A DNA stretch of 64,000 nt from Thiohalobacter sp. IOR34. Lineage in GTDB: Bacteria; Pseudomonadota; Gammaproteobacteria; Thiohalobacterales; Thiohalobacteraceae. The stretch is from the NCBI RefSeq assembly GCF_030406045.1, contig NZ_CP128988.1:1151438-1215437 (forward strand), given 5' to 3'. Under the pieces are notes generated by a model. That model was not told where the DNA came from, did not search any database, and saw only the letters and a program-made list of their open reading frames with translations. Made by a program: the position numbers and the translations under genes. Shown in pieces: positions 39,358-47,544 of the stretch. The first letter of the stretch is position 1. The number at the start of each line of letters is the position of its first letter.

Positions 39358-41730
39358 ATGGGTATTCGGCAGACAGGCATCTCTGTCTTGTTCCACGCCA
39401 TGGTTCTGGTTTCGCTGCTTCTTCCCCCTGTTTCCCACGCCGATGTTACCGCCGATGCCCTTCGCAAATGGGGTGTGACGCCCGGCCAGAAGGCCGGGGG
39501 CGACATCGCTGCCAGCGAACGCTTGCAACCCCTGATCGACAATTACCCCATCTGGCTGGCGGCCAGGTTCATCCCCGACTATTTCGACGATGAGATGGTG
39601 CGCCGCTATGTGATCAAGGAGCTGGACAAGGCGCGCCGCTTCTACCGCGAGTATCGCGGCAGGGGGCCGGACAAGCCCTGGCTGAGCAAGGCCGAGGTCA
39701 AGGACCGCAACCCGGAGCTGGCGGCGCCGGAGTTCATGGACCGCTACAAGGCGCTGATCCGCGACTTCACCAATGGCCTTTCCACCCGGCTGCGGGTCTA
39801 TTACCAGATCGGTGCGCCGAACTACAACGTCAAGACCGGGCGCATGCAGTTCGGGCCCTCGAAGGAGCAGACCAATCTGGCCTGGCAGGTGACGCCAAGC
39901 GAGCACAACAGCCGTGGCTATATCGCCTTCCGCCAGCAGTTCGGCGCGGAGATCGCCAATCGGGCTGCGGAAAAGACCGCCGGCTACCGCCTCGGCCTGT
40001 TGAGCACCCACCAGGGGGACGACGTGCGCATTCGCCTGGCGCCGGAAACCTATGTCCCCCTGATCCTCAGGAGTGTTGGCAAGCCGGCCGCCTCGCGGCT
40101 GCCGATCTACCTGGCCCTGGACCGGGATCTGATCACCCAGGGCCTGCCCATGTCCCAGCGCGATGCCGAGCGTTTTCTCAACAAGTATGCGAATCGGTCC
40201 AACGCCAGCGTCCGTATCGACATCCGGGTCAAGGATGCGGTGCGTCTGCGCCGCGTGCTGCGCGGGCGGCCCGTGGCCGAGGAGGTGTTGATCCTGGTGG
40301 CAGACGTCGAATCGCTGAGTCTCCATTCGCCACCCCGCCCGGTGCGGGTGAACGGCGTGCCCACCGCCAAGTCCGAACTGGTCGCCCGCTACGCGGCGGC
40401 GGATCTTCCGCCGGCCAGCGACACCCTGGCCCAGCAGCGGGCAGCCTACGAGAAGCAGCACCAGCAGGCGGCACGGGAGGCGGAGGAGGCCAAGCGCAGC
40501 CTGGCCTCGGGCATCGAGGCCAAGACCCGCGAGTGCGAGGCCAGCGGCGCGCCCCAGTGCTGGGGGGAGCTGTGCAAGGCGATAGCCCGCCAGGGCGACC
40601 GCAACAAGCTGGCCTGGTGTACCGAGAAGCGCAAGCAGTCGATGCTCGCCTATGGCAAGGCGATGAAACAGCAGCGGATGCAGGCCATGCAGCAGTCGGC
40701 CAGGGAGATCATGGCCGCCAAGGCGCCACCAGGCACAGCCAAGCAGGCCGCGATCCCCGCGCATTGCCGCTCGCGCTACAGCGGCAGGAATGCCGCGCCC
40801 TGGTATCCGCACAGTGGCAGCGCCGAGTATGACGCCGCCCTGCAGGCCTGCAGCAAGGAACGGGTCCGCAAGCCCTACGGGCCGGACATCCTCGGCCTGC
40901 GTCTGGGGATGAGGGTCAACGACGCCTTGCCCCTGCTGCAGCGGCAGCAGATGAGCCGCCGCGCCACCAGCAACGACGCGCGGCCCTTTCACGAGGCAAG
41001 CCTGGAGTGGAACCGCAAGGGTGACCACGGCATCGCCCTGTTCTATCTCTTCAACGGCGAGTTCAAGCGGCTGGCGGCGGTCAGCCGGCGGCTCTATCTC
41101 GACGACAAGGCGATGGGCATAGAGCAGGTCCGCGACGGACTGCGCAAAAAATACGGCCGTGAGCTGTGGACAGGGAAGGGCGAGGCCGGTTCCATGCTCT
41201 GGGCGTTCGCCGGGCAGGACGGGGGCGCGGATGCGAAGGCCTGTGCGGGGCTGGTCGAGCTGCTCGAGGAGCGCGCGGGCTGGAGCCGGGAATGGGAGGC
41301 GCCACGCTCCAGCCGCAGCACGCGCAGCAGCGCGGGCAGTGCCTCGGCGAACGATATCAAACAGCAGTGCTTCGCCGAGGCCGGCATCACCCTCGGTGGC
41401 ATGCCGGCCATGGACATGGGCAAGATGATGGCCCTGCAGCGCTGCATGCAGGAGAAGGCTGGGAAGATGATTCCCGGCGCAGACCCCGCGGAGAAGGACA
41501 AACAGACGGCCCGCCTGCCGCTGATGGTCGACAAGGGCGGTGAGGCCGCGCGCTATGCCCGCTTCAGGAACTGTGGCCCAACCATCATTGCCCGCTTCAA
41601 GAACGGGGAGGACGGCAAACTGCAGGACCTGTCACTGCTGCTGCTCGATCCAGCCTGGCTGGCGGAACAGCCGGGCTTCATGTTCGACGCGGCAGGCGTG
41701 GCGGAAGGCGGTGCCGGGATCCAGTTCTGA
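39358..41730 (+). CDS. Large secreted protein of unknown function (first of three)
   Basis: I do not recognise a family. The 790-aa product begins with a probable Sec signal (ISVLFHAMVLVSLLLPPVSHA). The mature part has an N-terminal globular region (about 30-350: YPIWLAARFIPDYFDDEMVRR, VYYQIGAPNYNVKTGRMQFG). A charged Ala/Gln/Glu helical stretch (about 360-460) follows, with a small Cys cluster (KTRECEASGAPQCWGELCKA). A region starting GLRLGMRVNDALPLLQ resembles the CLSLGMPPEE-type fold in the next gene, and a Cys-containing C-terminal domain follows. AGGGGGGG lies just upstream of the ATG. The gene 18 bp downstream is also secreted, so the two probably act together in the periplasm or outside. 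Confidence 0.7.
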   Translation: MGIRQTGISVLFHAMVLVSLLLPPVSHADVTADALRKWGVTPGQKAGGDIAASERLQPLIDNYPIWLAARFIPDYFDDEMVRRYVIKELDKARRFYREYRGRGPDKPWLSKAEVKDRNPELAAPEFMDRYKALIRDFTNGLSTRLRVYYQIGAPNYNVKTGRMQFGPSKEQTNLAWQVTPSEHNSRGYIAFRQQFGAEIANRAAEKTAGYRLGLLSTHQGDDVRIRLAPETYVPLILRSVGKPAASRLPIYLALDRDLITQGLPMSQRDAERFLNKYANRSNASVRIDIRVKDAVRLRRVLRGRPVAEEVLILVADVESLSLHSPPRPVRVNGVPTAKSELVARYAAADLPPASDTLAQQRAAYEKQHQQAAREAEEAKRSLASGIEAKTRECEASGAPQCWGELCKAIARQGDRNKLAWCTEKRKQSMLAYGKAMKQQRMQAMQQSAREIMAAKAPPGTAKQAAIPAHCRSRYSGRNAAPWYPHSGSAEYDAALQACSKERVRKPYGPDILGLRLGMRVNDALPLLQRQQMSRRATSNDARPFHEASLEWNRKGDHGIALFYLFNGEFKRLAAVSRRLYLDDKAMGIEQVRDGLRKKYGRELWTGKGEAGSMLWAFAGQDGGADAKACAGLVELLEERAGWSREWEAPRSSRSTRSSAGSASANDIKQQCFAEAGITLGGMPAMDMGKMMALQRCMQEKAGKMIPGADPAEKDKQTARLPLMVDKGGEAARYARFRNCGPTIIARFKNGEDGKLQDLSLLLLDPAWLAEQPGFMFDAAGVAEGGAGIQF

Positions 41731-41748
41731 CAGACGGAGAGGACGACG

Positions 41749-42852
41749 ATGAGCCACGACAGGACGTTTTCGCTGCGGCAAATGCCGGTCCTGCTTTGGC
41801 TGGTGGCGCTGCTGTTGCCGCTGCATGCGGCCAGGGCCGACGACACAGCGGCGGAGGTCTTCCGCCAGTTGCCGGAGGAGATCCAGAACCGCATCCTCGA
41901 CGAAACCAGCAAGGCGCGGCAGGAATGTTCCATGGCCAGCCTGCGCCGCGCCCATTATGACTGCAACTGCGTGGCCGAGGCCTTCAAGCAGGCGCGCACC
42001 CTGGGTGGGCCGCAACCCCCCTATCACGAACTCTATTCGGGAGCCTTCGAGAAACGCTGTATCGACCGCGAGGCCGTCACCAAGCTGTACGAGAGCCAGT
42101 GCATGCAACAGAACAGCGTTAAATTGCAGGCAGGTGCCAGGGACTATTGCGCCTGCTATGGGGAGAAGACCGCCGAGCGTTTCCTCGACAAGCCCTATTT
42201 CAGCAATGAATACCGGGGCCTGGTGCACCGCGAGGTGAGCAAGGCCTGTGACTGGAACCGCTATCTGGCGGCGGTGTTGGCGCGGCAGGAAAAGCAGAAG
42301 CCGCAGGCGGCTCCCCCTGCAGCTCCTTCCGGGGTTGGCGCCACCCCCTATCCCTGGGAATGGCTGTCGCTGGGCATGCCGCCCGAGGAGGTCGAGCGCA
42401 ATCTGCTCGCGGCCGGCCTCAAGGTTCGTTTCAACCGCAAGCACTGTTTCGACAGGAAGTACTGCGATCGCGAATATATAGGCGCCCTGCCAGGCACGAA
42501 GTACACGAGGATCCGCCTGACGGTCAGAAAGAGATGGATCACCGGGCTGAACATGGAGATCAGTTATCCGCCTTCGGCCCGGGCCGAGGTGGAGAAACGG
42601 CTCGGCAGCAGTATCAGCGATGCCATGCTCAAGCCGGCGGAAGGGCAGTCGGAAGCGAAGGCCCCCTACTGCAATGCCAAACGGACGACCTGTTACAACA
42701 TCCCCGATCCCACAACCCCGGCGGAGAGTCCGCGCATGCTCTATCGTCACTTCGGCTTGGGGAAGGACAAGGCTGGCAGGTGGGGAAGGCTGTCCTACCG
42801 CATCAACGCCGCCGCCTATCTTCTGTCTGAGCTGGGACTCACAGCACAATGA
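41749..42852 (+). CDS. Secreted cysteine-rich protein of unknown function (second of three)
   Basis: The 367-aa product has an N-terminal signal (MPVLLWLVALLLPLHAARA) and about a dozen Cys, probably paired. The first half holds CSMASLRRAHYDCNCVAEAF, KRCIDREAVTKLYESQC and YCACYGEKTAERFL, spaced like a small disulfide-bonded helical domain. A Pro/Ala linker (about 187-200) leads to a second domain, WLSLGMPPEEVERNLLAAGL, with CFDRKYCDRE and a late CNAKRTTC. The WLSLGMPPEEVE phrase parallels GLRLGMRVNDALPLL of the upstream protein, suggesting a shared domain. Its stop overlaps the next ATG. No family could be named. Confidence 0.7.
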   Translation: MSHDRTFSLRQMPVLLWLVALLLPLHAARADDTAAEVFRQLPEEIQNRILDETSKARQECSMASLRRAHYDCNCVAEAFKQARTLGGPQPPYHELYSGAFEKRCIDREAVTKLYESQCMQQNSVKLQAGARDYCACYGEKTAERFLDKPYFSNEYRGLVHREVSKACDWNRYLAAVLARQEKQKPQAAPPAAPSGVGATPYPWEWLSLGMPPEEVERNLLAAGLKVRFNRKHCFDRKYCDREYIGALPGTKYTRIRLTVRKRWITGLNMEISYPPSARAEVEKRLGSSISDAMLKPAEGQSEAKAPYCNAKRTTCYNIPDPTTPAESPRMLYRHFGLGKDKAGRWGRLSYRINAAAYLLSELGLTAQ

Positions 42853-43568
42853 ATGATGCCCGAAACCGCAGCACCGCCATTGTCCGCCGTCAGCGGTTTC
42901 CCCTGAGCTTCAGGGTCGGTGCGCTGGCCGTGCTGCTGGCCGCAGGGCTGCCGGCGCAGGCCGCCAAGGGGGTGAAGCTGCGCACTGCGGCCTTCTGCCC
43001 GGACTATACGCAAGGCGACACCTGGACCTTCCGCGAGACCATCCGACCCAGGAGCGGCGGCCCTGTCAGCCAGAACACCGTGACCTTCACGGTCACCGAC
43101 ATCAGGGGGGACAGGGTCACCATCGAACAGCTCAGTTCCGGTTCACCCACTGGCAAGATCGTCGCCGAGTACCGGGTGGACAGAAACGGCGGTCTGGTCC
43201 CGGTCAGGACGCTGATGAACAACGCCAATGTGGTGATCGAACAGACCTCGCAGACCCCCATCTGCCCACCGGTCACCGGCGCGGTGCTCGAGGCAACCAG
43301 CCAGGTCAATGGCATGCCCGCTTCCAACATCCGCCTGACCTTCCTCGGCGTCGCCCCTAAACCCACCCCCGTCAGCGTCCCGGCCGGCACCTTCGACACC
43401 TATGCCGCCCAGTATCGGATCACGATCACGCCGCTGGCCGGCGGCGGCCCGTCACAGACCACCACCGGCACCTGGTACATGGTCAAGGGCCTGGCCAATG
43501 CCAGGCAGACCATGGAGACGCCGGAGGCCAGCATCACCCACGAACTGCTGAATTACAGTATCCAGTAA
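42849..43568 (+). CDS. Secreted beta-rich protein of unknown function (third of three)
   Basis: The 239-aa product has a basic N-region and hydrophobic core (FRVGALAVLLAAGLPAQA), so is exported. The mature part is mostly beta: YTQGDTWTFRETIRPRSGG, VTFTVTDIRGDRVTIEQLSS, RLTFLGVAPKPTPVSVPAG and TTTGTWYMVKGLANARQTM. Two Cys (in AAFCPDYTQ and TPICPPVTG) could pair. Its ATG overlaps the TGA of the gene upstream. It looks like a lipocalin- or DUF3108-like beta-sandwich, but this is a guess from shape. No terminator follows at once. Confidence 0.7.
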   Translation: MNDARNRSTAIVRRQRFPLSFRVGALAVLLAAGLPAQAAKGVKLRTAAFCPDYTQGDTWTFRETIRPRSGGPVSQNTVTFTVTDIRGDRVTIEQLSSGSPTGKIVAEYRVDRNGGLVPVRTLMNNANVVIEQTSQTPICPPVTGAVLEATSQVNGMPASNIRLTFLGVAPKPTPVSVPAGTFDTYAAQYRITITPLAGGGPSQTTTGTWYMVKGLANARQTMETPEASITHELLNYSIQ

Positions 43569-44087
43569 CGCGCAGTAGATGCGGGTTAAGGAATGTCTGA
43601 CCAAACCTGGCCGTAACGCCAAGAAGCGTCCATGAATTCAACCACTAGCAACTTGGCGCCCTTGGCGTCGTGGCGGCTATGTCAATTGCCCAGCGTTTCC
43701 TAGCCCGGATATTGCATCAGGACCCCGGATGATGGCGTGGCTGGACCCGCCGGGGATCGCGGCCTGGAGGCCGCTCCTACGGGGCATGGCGGCACCCTGG
43801 TAGGAGCGGCCTCCAGGCCGCGATTGGCGTGGTGTTGACAGGCCCTGGTATGCGGGCCAGAGGTTCTGGAATCGAATGGCACAACCTGTATCCCGCCATG
43901 AAGGCCTATTTGCGAGTTCATGTCTTGGTACCCGCCTTTTTGTGTTGCCAAGCCGGTATCCATGCCTTGACCGGATATCTCGGTTATCCAACTGAAATTC
44001 ATTGCTATTCTCTGTTGGCTCCTTGGCGCTGTGATTGTCGATATATCTTACATTCAAGAAGCGGGGCAGGGGGCAGATCAGGGTGTT
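43569..44087. other. Repeat-rich intergenic region
   Basis: Non-coding. Contains the degenerate element at 43700-43860. After it, AATGGCACAACCTGTATCCC (43874 on) and a CCTTTTTGTGTTG tract recall the right half of element A, so older copies have decayed here. The short GCCAAGAAGCGTCC...GGCGCCCTTGGCGTCG stretch (43618-43673) is a weak inverted repeat. No gene is supported. Confidence 0.5.
43700..43860. repeat. Diverged, inverted copy of the 216-bp composite repeat
   Basis: It starts at CTAG (43700-43703) followed by CCCGGATATTGCATCAGGA. It then has two REP arms (GATCGCGGCCTGGAGGCCGC and GTAGGAGCGGCCTCCAGGCC) and ATTGGCGTGGTGTTGA, and ends GCGGG-CCAG (43852-43860). This is the reverse of the 26111-26542 unit with an internal deletion and point changes; the right CTAG has mutated to CCAG. 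Confidence 0.7.
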
Positions 44088-44353
44088 TACTAAGACAAAC
44101 GATAACAAAGCCTCATTCAGCGGGTCTCTGGACGATCAGCCCGCAAGGCGCAATGGCGCCGGCAGGGTGATTCCCTGTCAAGCCATAGCAACCTGCGGAT
44201 GGCCGTCCAGAGGCCCGCCCGCAGGGAGCTTGCCAGGCGCCCCGGCTCTGCGTTGTACCCCTTGGCAAGGGCGGGCCATTCCCTGCGGGGCACGCCTTGA
44301 TCCGGGGCGCCTGGCAAGCTCTGAATGACGCTTTGTTATCGTTTGTCTTAGTA
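44088..44353. mobile_element. TIR element of family B, first copy (about 266 bp)
   Basis: Left end TACTAAGACAAACGATAACA and right end TGTTATCGTTTGTCTTAGTA are inverse repeats of about 33 bp, with one internal mismatch. The interior is GC-rich, has no gene and shows the palindromic GGCGCCC.../CCGGGGCGCC and GGCAAGGGCGGGCCATTCCC. A related copy lies at 47131-47412. Both ends fall at TA dinucleotides, as expected for IS630/mariner-type insertion, but no duplication longer than TA is seen. The stop codon TAA of dsbB is inside the right TIR. Confidence 0.8.
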
Positions 44354-44869
44354 TGTCTTGTCACCACCCCTTTTGCGTTGCCAGGCCGCCAGCATCAGGC
44401 CGCCGGCTGCCAGGCTGAGCAGGGCGCCGATCGCCACCAGGCCCTCGGCCATGGTGATGCCGAGGGGCAGGTCCGGGGTGTAGCCGCAGGGGGTCTGGGG
44501 CTCGAATACGCTCGGCAGCCACTTGTCCAGCGCGAACCAGGCGGGCAGGCCGGTATCCATGCTGCAACTGCCTTCCAGGGTGCCGCGCTCCACGCCAAGC
44601 AGCTTCCAGGCACGTTCCAGCAGGCCGATACCGATGCCGGCGGTCAGGGCGTGGCTGGCGAGATTCAGTGCGCGGTGCCTGCGGGTCAGCAGGCCGAACA
44701 GGGCGGCCAGGATCAGCGCCAGTGTCCAGATGCGCACATGGATGCAGAGCACGCAGGGCCAGTAGTCCAGGCGGTACTGGTAGAAGAGGGCGATGCCTTC
44801 CATCGCCACGCCCAGGCCGGCCAGGGCCAGCCAGTACCAGGAGCTCTTGCCGGTGTCTGCCAGGGTCAT
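44348..44869 (-). CDS. dsbB: Disulfide bond formation protein B
   Basis: DsbB reoxidises DsbA and passes electrons to quinones. The 173-aa product has four TM segments, the first periplasmic Cys pair in YWPCVLCIHVRIW and the second in SCSMD...TPCGYTP, the expected 2+2 cysteines. It lies 28 bp after cmoB on the minus strand. Its last residues (KRGGDKTY) and TAA come from the terminal repeat of the element at 44088-44353, so the C-terminus was probably trimmed or rewritten by insertion. The catalytic part is intact. It could serve the Cys-rich secreted proteins nearby. Confidence 0.93.
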   Translation of the reverse strand: MTLADTGKSSWYWLALAGLGVAMEGIALFYQYRLDYWPCVLCIHVRIWTLALILAALFGLLTRRHRALNLASHALTAGIGIGLLERAWKLLGVERGTLEGSCSMDTGLPAWFALDKWLPSVFEPQTPCGYTPDLPLGITMAEGLVAIGALLSLAAGGLMLAAWQRKRGGDKTY

Positions 44870-44897
44870 TGTCGGATCTCCATGTCGTGTTCGTTCT

Positions 44898-45875
44898 TCA
44901 GTCCGGCCGTTCGGCGAGCAGGATGGCGCGCCGCGGGGCGGGGTGCCCTTCGACCGTCAGGCTTGGATCTTCGGGGTCGAGGCAGCGGTCCAGGGATTCG
45001 AAACGCATCCAGTCGGTGCTGCGTTGTTCGTCGGGGGTGGTGGGGCTGACGTCGACGCAGCGGATGTGACGGAAGCCGCAGCGGGCCAGCCAGGCCTCGA
45101 GTTCGGGCACCGAGGGGATGAACCAGACGTTGCGCATGCGCGCGTAGCGGCCATCCGGCACCAGCACCTCGCCGCGGCCGCCGTCGATCACCAGGGTCTC
45201 CAGCACCAGTTCCCCGCCGGGACGCAGGGCCTCGCGCAGCCGGAGCAGATGGTCGAAGGGCGAGCGGCGGTGATAGAGCACGCCCATTGAAAACAGGCTG
45301 TCCCAGGCCGGCAGTTTCTCCGGCAGATCCTCCAGCGCCAGCGGCAGCACGAACAGTCCCTGGTGGCCGGCATAGCGGCGCACGGCCTGGTACTGCATGA
45401 GGTGGAGCAGGGTGGGATCGATGCCGACCACCAGGGCGGCGCCGCGGGCGATCATGCGCCAGCCGTAGTAACCGTTGCCGCTGCCCACGTCGAGCACCCG
45501 GCGGCCGGCCAGCGGCGCGATATGGGGTTCCAGTCGCGCCCACTTCCAGTCCGAGCGCCACTCGCTGTCGATGTGCAGGCCGAAGAGTTCGAAGGGGCCC
45601 TTGCGCCAGGGATGCAGTTCGCGCAGGGCGCCCTCGAGGCGGGCGCGCTGTTTCCCATCGAGATCGGCGGCACGGCCGATCCGGGGTCGCGGCCGGTCCA
45701 GCTCGACGGTGGAAGGAACCGCCTCGGGCAGGCTGGCGAGGGCCTTTGCCCAGCGTGTCAGGTCGCCGTGGCGCGCCGGGTGCAGCCGTGCCTCGACCTG
45801 GTCTGGCAGCGTCTCCAGCCAGTCGGTGGCCGGCGTCTCGGCGAGCGCTGCATACAGCGGGCGGTAGTCGATCAT
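44898..45875 (-). CDS. cmoB: tRNA U34 carboxymethyltransferase CmoB
   Basis: CmoB transfers the carboxymethyl group of carboxy-SAM to ho5U34, giving cmo5U in tRNAs. The 325-aa product has WRKGPFELFGLHIDSEWRSD, the SAM site VLDVGSGNGYYGWRM, GIDPTLLHLMQYQAV, FSMGVLYHRRSPFDHL and LVLETLVIDG, all family signatures. The ATG at 45875 overlaps the cmoA TGA; a longer upstream frame overlaps cmoA and is not used. The pathway partner CmoA is immediately upstream. Confidence 0.96.
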   Translation of the reverse strand: MIDYRPLYAALAETPATDWLETLPDQVEARLHPARHGDLTRWAKALASLPEAVPSTVELDRPRPRIGRAADLDGKQRARLEGALRELHPWRKGPFELFGLHIDSEWRSDWKWARLEPHIAPLAGRRVLDVGSGNGYYGWRMIARGAALVVGIDPTLLHLMQYQAVRRYAGHQGLFVLPLALEDLPEKLPAWDSLFSMGVLYHRRSPFDHLLRLREALRPGGELVLETLVIDGGRGEVLVPDGRYARMRNVWFIPSVPELEAWLARCGFRHIRCVDVSPTTPDEQRSTDWMRFESLDRCLDPEDPSLTVEGHPAPRRAILLAERPD

Positions 45876-46615
45876 TTGAAGGCGGCCAGGGCGGCGAAGT
45901 TGAAGCACTGGAACCAGGTCTCGATGCGCTGGAAGCCGGCCCAGCCGAGGCGTTCGCGGTGCTGTTCCAGGGTGTCCGGGATCAGCACCCGTTCCAGGGC
46001 GCTGCGCTTGCGGCTGATCTCCAGCTCGGAGTAGCCATTGGCACGCTTGAAGGCGAGGTGCATGCCGGTGTGGAAGTCATGGCTGAGTTCGTTGGCGAAG
46101 TCGATCTTCTCCGCCAGCAGCAGCACCCCGCCGGGGCGCAGGCCATGATGGATCCGCTCCAGCAGTGGCAGGCGGTCGGCGGGGTCGATGAACTGCAGGG
46201 TGAAGTTGAGCACCACCACCGAGGCGTCTTCGATGGGCACCTCGCGCAGGTCGGCGCAGCGCAGCTCCACCGGGGTCGGCTGCGGATCGGCGGCAAGGTG
46301 TTCGCGGGCCCGTTCCAGCATGGCCTCGGCGTTGTCGACGGCGACGATGCGGCAGTCGGGGTGGGGGATGCGGCGGCGCATGGCCAGGCTGGCCGCGCCC
46401 AGCGAGCAGCCGAGGTCGTAGAGGGTGCTGCCGGGCTGGGTATAGCGTTCGGCGAACAGCCCGAGCAGGCCGATGATTTCCCCGTAGCCCGGCACCGAGC
46501 GGCGGATCATGTCCGGAAACACCCGCGCCACCGCGCTATCGAAGCGGAAGTCGACGAGCATTCCGGGATCGTCGGCGAACAGCCGGTCGCGGGGCGGATC
46601 GGTCGGGTCGTTCAT
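45872..46615 (-). CDS. cmoA: Carboxy-S-adenosyl-L-methionine synthase CmoA
   Basis: CmoA makes carboxy-SAM from SAM and prephenate. The 247-aa product shows DRLFADDPGMLVDFRFDSAV, the SAM loop YDLGCSLGAASLAMR, AVDNAEAMLERARE, VVLNFTLQFIDPADRLPLL and KRANGYSELEISRKRSALE. The ATG at 46615 lies 8 bp after the stop of the YcgN-like gene. cmoA-cmoB adjacency is diagnostic for gammaproteobacteria. Confidence 0.96.
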   Translation of the reverse strand: MNDPTDPPRDRLFADDPGMLVDFRFDSAVARVFPDMIRRSVPGYGEIIGLLGLFAERYTQPGSTLYDLGCSLGAASLAMRRRIPHPDCRIVAVDNAEAMLERAREHLAADPQPTPVELRCADLREVPIEDASVVVLNFTLQFIDPADRLPLLERIHHGLRPGGVLLLAEKIDFANELSHDFHTGMHLAFKRANGYSELEISRKRSALERVLIPDTLEQHRERLGWAGFQRIETWFQCFNFAALAAFK

Positions 46616-46623
46616 GGCCTGGT

Positions 46624-47070
46624 TCAGTCGTCGCCGCCCGGCAGCAGGTGCTCCGCCCAGTCGTCGGGATGCACGTGTTCCTCGCTGATCGCCTGATCGC
46701 GGATGGAGATGCCGGCGGCGTGCACGCTCTCCGGGTCGCCGGAGACCAGCGGATGCCAGTCCGGCAGATCCTGGCCTTCCCTGAGCAGCCGATAGGCGCA
46801 GCTCTCCGGCAGCCAGTCGAGCCCGGCGACCAGCCGGGCGTCGAGCACCAGGCATTCCGGGACGAAGTCGCGGCGTTCCCGGTAGTGCCGGCAGCGGCCA
46901 CTGGCGTTGTCGAAGTAACGACAGACGATGCTGGTATAGTGCAGCTCGCCGCTGTCCTCGTCCTGCAGCTTGTGCAGGCAGCAGCGGCCGCAGCCGTCGC
47001 ACAGCGACTCCCACTCCTCGCGGGTCATCTCGGCCAGCGTCTTGCGCTGCCAGAAGGGCGGAAGGCTCAT
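46624..47070 (-). CDS. YcgN/UPF0260-family cysteine-cluster protein
   Basis: The 148-aa product has the family pattern FWQRKTLAEMTREEWESLCD, then GCGRCCLHKLQDEDSGE, YTSIVCRYFD, GRCRHYRERRDFVPECL and LDWLPESCAYRLL. It ends with PLVSGDPESVHAAGIS and HPDDWAEHLLP. The ordered cysteines suggest metal or Fe-S binding, but the role is unknown. It is the first gene of the minus-strand unit with cmoA, cmoB and dsbB. A TIR element sits 60 bp upstream in its promoter region. Confidence 0.9.
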   Translation of the reverse strand: MSLPPFWQRKTLAEMTREEWESLCDGCGRCCLHKLQDEDSGELHYTSIVCRYFDNASGRCRHYRERRDFVPECLVLDARLVAGLDWLPESCAYRLLREGQDLPDWHPLVSGDPESVHAAGISIRDQAISEEHVHPDDWAEHLLPGGDD

Positions 47071-47130
47071 GACATGGGCTCCGTGGCCGGGAGCGTGGCG
47101 GATTGCGCTGTCTGGGTCATTCGCCCATTA

Positions 47131-47412
47131 TACTTGAGACAAACGATGATAAGCCTCATTCAGCGGGTGTCCGGGCGGCCAGCCGCAAGGTAGACCCGCG
47201 GCGGCATGGTCATCCCATGTCAAACCGGGGTTTATGCCCTTTGGGTACACACCGCGGCTGGCCGCCCGGACACCCGCCCGCAGGGAGCGGCCCCGGCGTC
47301 CCGGCTCGGCGTTGCCTTGCTTGGCAAGGGCGCGCCATTCCCGGCGCAACGCGCCTTGATCCGGAACGCCGGGGTCGCTCTGATTGAGGCTTATCATCGT
47401 TTGTCTCAAGTA
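47131..47412. mobile_element. TIR element of family B, second copy (about 282 bp)
   Basis: Left end TACTTGAGACAAACGATGAT and right end ATCATCGTTTGTCTCAAGTA are inverse repeats extending about 34 bp with one mismatch. The interior shares GGCAAGGGCGSGCCATTCCC and CGCCTTGATCCGG with the copy at 44088-44353, but the TIRs have diverged between copies in matched fashion. It lies in the divergent region between the YcgN-like gene and the antiporter gene and may carry or disrupt promoters. Otherwise the gap 47071-47544 shows no gene. Confidence 0.82.
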
Positions 47413-47544
47413 TGCCGGATCGATGCCGCCTGGCCTGCTGGTCACCCCCGTGCCGGGGAGCAGCCGGCCGTGGGGGCTGGCCGCCGTGATTCCCGGTGCC
47501 CACGAGACGGACACGGCCGACAACCCATCTGGGAATCGGGATTC

